A DNA stretch of 64,000 nucleotides from positions 10,478,001 to 10,542,000 of the forward strand of contig NC_052620.1 of the NCBI RefSeq assembly GCF_016545825.1, in the 5' to 3' direction. This DNA is from Eucalyptus grandis. Its lineage: Eukaryota; Streptophyta; Magnoliopsida; Myrtales; Myrtaceae. Positions within the stretch are counted from its first letter, which is position 1. The number at the start of each line of letters is the position of its first letter. Below are positions 59,049 to 64,000 of this stretch, piece after piece. Below the pieces are notes generated by a model that did no database searches, was not told where the DNA came from, and saw nothing but the letters and a program-made list of their open reading frames with translations. The position numbers were made by a program, and so were the translations under genes.

Positions 59049-59639
59049 TCATTCTGCTAGGATCACTCCCGACCAGATATCCCCGTTAACTATACTCCAA
59101 CAAATTCGCGTCCTAGGAAGGACATAATGCCGATTTCCATCATCACATCCGAAAACAACCTGATCTATTTGACTCGGTGCCGACTTGACTACTCCATCCT
59201 TCCTCGAGAGTGGAATAGAATGCTTTTCTCTCGACCTCGGTCTTTTCCTTGACCGATTTCCATTTATGCCTGAACTGGAACTATACCTCGACTCGAATGC
59301 ATTGACTCGCTCCTGGATCACATCTACATATCCACTCTGGATCTCAGCATGTGAAGCGACAACAGCGATAATGATAACGACAACAACAGCGGCTTGATCC
59401 TGAGCTTGCTGGCTCATCCAATTCCCAAGGAACACTAGCATCAGAACGATCCTATCGAACTTAGGATCATTCGGCGCTGCTACACTAGTACCAACCTGCG
59501 GTGGTACTCTTACACTCGAGCTGGCCAGAGTCAACACTCTGCCACAACCACCTCGGGTACTGAACTTAGTCAGTGCATCATCCCGAGTTACAAAGAACAT
59601 TGTCCTCTTACTAGGAGTTCTCAGCTCCTGCTCGCTCAT
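59049..59639 (-). pseudogene. gag: Tekay gag 5' part, truncated
   Basis: 196-residue frame that starts MSEQELRTPSKRTMFF about 190 bp after the primer site, the right place for gag. It has an Ala/Val-rich stretch after SQQAQDQAA, similar to the low-complexity segment before the gag core in this clade, then a Ser/Arg-rich part. No capsid core, zinc knuckle or protease is found before RT. The gap from here to RT is about 0.9 kb, so most of gag and protease has been deleted. Assignment rests mainly on position. Confidence 0.5.
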
Positions 59640-59823
59640 GGTTCAGCCTTTACACCGCAACCCGACTTCCAAACCCACACTTTGGATTAGAAGGTGAGCG
59701 ATCCACACACCACAAACAATTTTAGCATTCAGCTAACATAAACATGCACCAGCATGAATTTAAAGGCCTTTCCTACTAACTATCCCATGGTCAACGCTCC
59801 TTATCACTCCAATCTTCAACTTT

Positions 59824-59835
59824 GCTCTGATACCA
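59824..59835 (-). promoter_or_regulatory. Primer binding site, initiator tRNA-Met
   Basis: Plus strand GCTCTGATACCA, i.e. TGGTATCAGAGC on the minus strand, eleven bases inside the 5' LTR boundary at 59847. Confidence 0.9.
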
Positions 59836-59846
59836 CAAAAAGAGGA

Positions 59847-62800
59847 TGTCATGCCCCGATCCTCGGACGCGCGCACATCCTTCTACTTGGTCGATTTTAT
59901 AATGCGATATCCCAGGACTATGTATCGCCGACCCTTTCTTTTTTATTAAGCACATGCGGAAGCGATTATAAATCCCAGACAATAAAACAATGGGATAGGA
60001 AAGCAGGCCATATTTTTCATATTGAAATTCACAACCACACTTTCATTAACAACACAACTCATAGTATATTTACGATACTATTCACAACATACTTGTCTCA
60101 CACCTATCTATACTAAGACAGGGTTTACAAAAGGGATGGGATCTCAATCCACATCCGGGTTATATTTAAGATCCCTCTCTGGATCATCTTCTTCTTCAAA
60201 AGTCTTTCTCCTCTTCAGGTTCCTCTTCCTTAGATTCTCCTCGGGGTCCCGAAATGGTTATTTAATAACCAATGAGACCACGTCTCAGCGAGTCCTACCC
60301 CTACGACTCGATTAGTAAACTAATACACCATACGGTTGCCTAAGCACAACACGAGTCAGAGGACTTACCTTGGCCTCAGTTCCAACCTGCAATTCAAGGT
60401 TAAATACAGATATTCAAACAATTCACGACATTCGATCAAGCACTGGTCAATCGACTTAGTCGATTACATGTCGTCGACCTCTCTAGGTCATTCCCACTCA
60501 TACCACGCTTTCCCAAAGTGGTATACTCATTCACCAAATCACATGTGTTTCTCGGGCGTCGTTTTCGCCAATGACATACCGATCACCGACACCGTGCGTT
60601 CTTTAAGGCGCCGTTTTCACCAGTGATAACCTTGATCATCGAACCACGTGTCCTTTCAAGGGCACCGTTTTCGCCAAGGTGACATCGGCTATAGACAACA
60701 TCGTGCGTTCTTTAAGGCGCCGTTTTCTGATGATATTCCCATAACCACCGAACCACGTTTGTCTATAAGTCATTTACGTGCGTTTTTAAGGCGCCGTTTT
60801 CGCCAATGATACTTCCAATCACCGAACCACGTATGTCCAATAACATCGTACCTGATTGGTCTCAGCCAATAACATTCTCGATTAGCTCTCACCGTTCTCC
60901 CTACTATATAGCCCATCAACGTACCGGCGCTATATACCCATATTCGGCCAACAACCAATCAAATATTCAATAACAAACAATTTAGGCAATTCCTAAAATT
61001 CTACAATAAATTCAATTCCACACAACGTAGAGCTCAAATAAATAAACGGTCTGCACCACGACAATCGGCACGAAATTCCAGTCACCGGCCATCCCGGTTG
61101 AATTTCCGGAAAATAATTGATTAAATAAATAAATTTCGAAAATAAATAAATAAACATTGAAAATCCAATTTAGGCCCATATTGCCTTATTGGAGCCCGAA
61201 ACGGGTCGGAAAAAATCCGAGATGCATTCAATAAATAACCGAACATTTCTACTTGATAATAGCTAGGTCTAATCACCTAACATGCATCATTAAGTCACTA
61301 AATTAATTGTTCTAACCTAATCTAACCACCTAATTGCACTTAATTAAATCTAACCAACCCTAAGGCATAATTAGCAAACTAATAAAGCATTAGTGAGTAA
61401 AACTCACTTGATCAAAAGCGGGGATCGAATCACCGCAACGGCGACGCGACGGCGGCCGAAATCGGACTTTCGACGACACCGGCGGACTTGGACCGGGCTT
61501 TGGACTTGGCCCAACAAATCTCAGCCCAACTGAGATTTGTTCTTGCACTGGACTGGGCTTCCTTTGGACTGGGCTGAACTTAATGGGCTTGCAACTTGCT
61601 GGACTTGAACTAAGCTGAAAATGGGCTGATCTCTTGGGCTGAAAACTGCTGGCCTTGCTGGGCTTTGGAGCTAAATTTGCTGGGCCTAACTTGTGGCCCA
61701 AAAGAAATTCACTAGGCTGGAATTTGCGTGGACTTCAAGTGGTCCAGCTGCTGGGCCGAACAAGGGAATCCGCAAGAGACGTTGGGCTGGGCTTGCGGCT
61801 TCGGTGGTCCAAGGAGCTGCTGCACGGTTGTGGGGCTTTTGCGGTCAACCAAGTAGCTTCGGTTGCTGCCGTTGTTGACCGAGCCAAGAGCAGACTCGGA
61901 CGCGTGGAGACTTCTTCCTTCGGTGGTGCTGGCGAGCTGGAGAGAGGGCGCGGCTTCAGCTGAAGACGTGAGTTGAGGAAGACGCGGCAGGATTCGCTGG
62001 GAACGTGGACTGCTGCGGGCGTGTGAAGCGGCAGAGAAGCGGACGAATGAAGAGGAGTTGATGTGGAGTTCGCTGGTCTGTTGCTAGGTCAACACTGGCT
62101 CGGTTTGTTGACCATGCAGGGAGAAGAGGTGGCCGAATGATGCTGGCTTCGAGCGGATTTCGGTGACTTGAGGAGAAAAGACCAACGTTGGTGGAGAGCA
62201 GGCGTGAGTTGCCGACCAAGGTGGACACAGCGCCGCTCAGATGCAGCAAGGTGGTCTTCTTCGCTGAAGATTGACCGCGTGAGTTTGATTCGGTGGAGAC
62301 GCGTGGCTGAAGACGTCTGCACCCGGTGGAGCTTCGCTCGATGGTCTTCAGTCAACAAACGGTAAGGGAGACAAGAACAAGTGGAGAGAAACGTGGACAA
62401 GGGGGCTAGTTGCAGGCGTGCGAAGGAGCTGCGGTTTCGGTGGAGGGAGGACGTGGCCTTTCTTTTGGTGCAAGCTGACCGAAGATTGAAGAAGCTGGGC
62501 TCCTTTCTCTCTGCTGGTGCTGGTGTCGCACGAAGGAATCGGGAGAGAGAGGATTGTGGGGTTAAGTCTTCGGTGGAATTGCAGGGAAGTTGGACGTTCA
62601 ATGAACTTGGAGCTTCGCTGGTTCTGCCTCCCTTTTTGCTGGTCACGCACGGTCTTGAGGATAAGAGAGAGTGGAGGGCTCCACCAAGGCCGATATTTTC
62701 CAATCTTCTCTCAAGATTTATCCTGGCCAAGTATAACCCATGGCCTCCAACTGAGCCACCAAGACACTCTCCATGACCTTCCAATTGGTCCAAATTAGCT

Positions 62801-63630
62801 AGGCTTATGGGGGGTTACGAATTTCTCAAGGTCTTGCTTCAAGTGCTCTTCTATTCTCTCTTGATTCATTTTAAATTGGCCACCATAATTTCAATCGATG
62901 TATCAATGCTTCATTTGCTATTTTTCCTCATCCAATAACCCATCTTGCATCTCAATTTTGCGACTGAAAACCATCTCCGCATTTTCGCACTAAAACAACC
63001 CCGCGACGACTTTTTCCCAAAAAGTGTCGGGTGTCGAAAAATCTTCCGAGACTGAGTCGATACTCTAAAATTTATTGTGACATGGCCAAAACTTCAATTT
63101 CGAAATCGGACTCGAATTGGCGGTTAATTTTCATTCGGCGTGTTTTTAGCGTGACCTAGACTATCGGGTAGTTTTCAGAACTTTTTAAGGCAAATGACCC
63201 GTGGTCGATTTTCTTCGAGCCACTATAAACCCACTCGACTCAATGGCGACTCTTGATTGTCGTGAAAATCTCGAGGATTCAATTACGGACACAGGTACCA
63301 AAACAATAAGAAATCGGTCTAGTGCCGGTCGACGAGAATTTTCTAATTTAGTGGTGTCACCCACGATTAGCCACACATCTCGCCGAACCGACCTATCTCG
63401 ATCTCTAATCGATTTTATACTTTGCGCCGCAATGGCCTCTAAAGATAGACACGGTCAAGAAGCCGATTCGATCCAAGTTCTCAAGTCTATTGCCTTAAAA
63501 TTCCTTAATAATTTCCCAGCTAGTCTAGTTATCTCGAGAGTGATCGGCTCTGAGAATAACCCTATAGACGCATCAATGAAATGCCCGATTAATTCAGTAG
63601 AAGACAGGGTTGAAAATTTGGGATGTCACA
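59847..63630 (-). repeat. Tekay 5' LTR
   Basis: Same length as the 3' LTR and collinear with it. Differences are mostly one- or two-base indels, and are denser at 62680-62780 against 54510-54600 and near 63280-63440. Mini-exon at 60386-60369, donor at 61407-61402, tandem repeat near 60545-60810. Confidence 0.92.
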
Positions 63631-64000
63631 AAAGAACCCTCTGTTTAGTGGCAGTCATAGACCTTTGCCCTGGAGGGCATCTTTTACAAGTTGATGTCTC
63701 CATGCCATTTGGATCCCCTACGTACACAAAAGAAGAAAAGAAAGAATCGAAGGATAAGAGGTTTATCATTCTGCTAGCCAAATATTCTCTCGCTAAAAGA
63801 AGATAGCTTAAAATAGAATTCAACTCTGGTCAAGAATCCTATTGTGCTGCTTTTGATGGAGAAAGGTTAGAAACATTCCATGTGGAGGTATTATGAAGAT
63901 CGGGAACAGAGACACCTACGCAGTGTTGAGGATAAGAGTTGTGGGTATAGAGAATCAAATTACCTTTGAATTCAAGCTAAAAGTTGCATGGCTAGCTTTG
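63631..64000 (+). repeat. Tandem unit copy 4, right fragment
   Basis: Resumes the unit after the Tekay element (AAAGAACCCT, GTTTAGTGGCAG, CTGGAGGGCATCTTTTAC) and matches 4626-5020 of copy 1. The ORF-like block contains a stop here (GAGAAAGGTTAGAAAC). Runs out of the window. Confidence 0.8.

Larger units (their letters stand above)
51681..63630 (-). mobile_element. Tekay/Del chromovirus, complete ends
   Basis: Minus-strand Ty3/gypsy element. The 5' LTR is 59847-63630 and the 3' LTR 51681-55464, both 3,784 bp, TG...CA. TSD AAAGA is perfect (51676-51680 and 63631-63635). Interior order on the minus strand is primer site, gag remnant, RT, RNase H, integrase, chromodomain, polypurine tract. RT-RNase H-integrase order plus the chromodomain and very long LTRs place it in the Tekay (Del) clade. 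LTR identity is about 97-98% by eye, so it is fairly young. The interior (4.4 kb) is short for the clade because gag and protease are mostly gone, so it cannot be autonomous. Confidence 0.9.

Overview
The window looks like intergenic or pericentromeric-type DNA of a flowering plant, probably a eudicot. Nearly all recognisable coding sequence belongs to plant LTR retrotransposons (Ty1/copia Sirevirus type and Ty3/gypsy Tekay/Del chromovirus type), a Mutator-like element, a LINE fragment and an integrated Caulimoviridae genome. The species cannot be fixed from the sequence. I see no intact cellular protein gene, rRNA, tRNA or CRISPR array. Insertion order can be read from target-site duplications (TSDs) and from empty sites in paralogous copies. 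|| Backbone: a direct tandem array of a unit of about 6.8 kb, in the same orientation. Copy 1 is 1678-5599 plus 26478-28735, copy 2 is 28736-35562, copy 3 is 35563-39999, and copy 4 is partial (51477-51680 plus 63631-64000). The unit carries a conserved TATA promoter-like block followed by an 11-codon ORF, and short conserved ORF-like stretches that I cannot assign to a family. || 1-1677 is the 3' part of a Tekay-type LTR. Copy 1 then received a MITE (shared with copy 3), a small solo LTR, a LINE fragment and a large Mutator-like element. || 5600-26477 is a four-level nest: a Mutator-like element; in its right terminal repeat a Tekay-type solo LTR (6463-26326); in that a Sirevirus copia element (8815-25354, TSD CATCG); and inside the copia, between gag and protease, about 7 kb of a caulimovirid genome (about 11460-18507). 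The virus segment has movement protein, coat protein, zinc knuckle, protease, reverse transcriptase, RNase H and a TATA promoter, all heavily frameshifted. || 40000-48005 holds three nested solo LTRs: Tekay-type A, Tekay-type B inside A, and a copia solo LTR inside B. 48006-49842 is AT-rich and unassigned. 49843-51476 is the 3' end of a second Sirevirus copia. || 51681-63630 is a complete-ended Tekay/Del chromovirus on the minus strand (TSD AAAGA). It has two 3,784-bp LTRs around a shrunken 4.4-kb interior with RT, RNase H, integrase and chromodomain. || The most interesting non-coding signal is a splice-like layout conserved in the Tekay-type LTRs: donor, then a 16-18-nt mini-exon, a second donor and a third acceptor.
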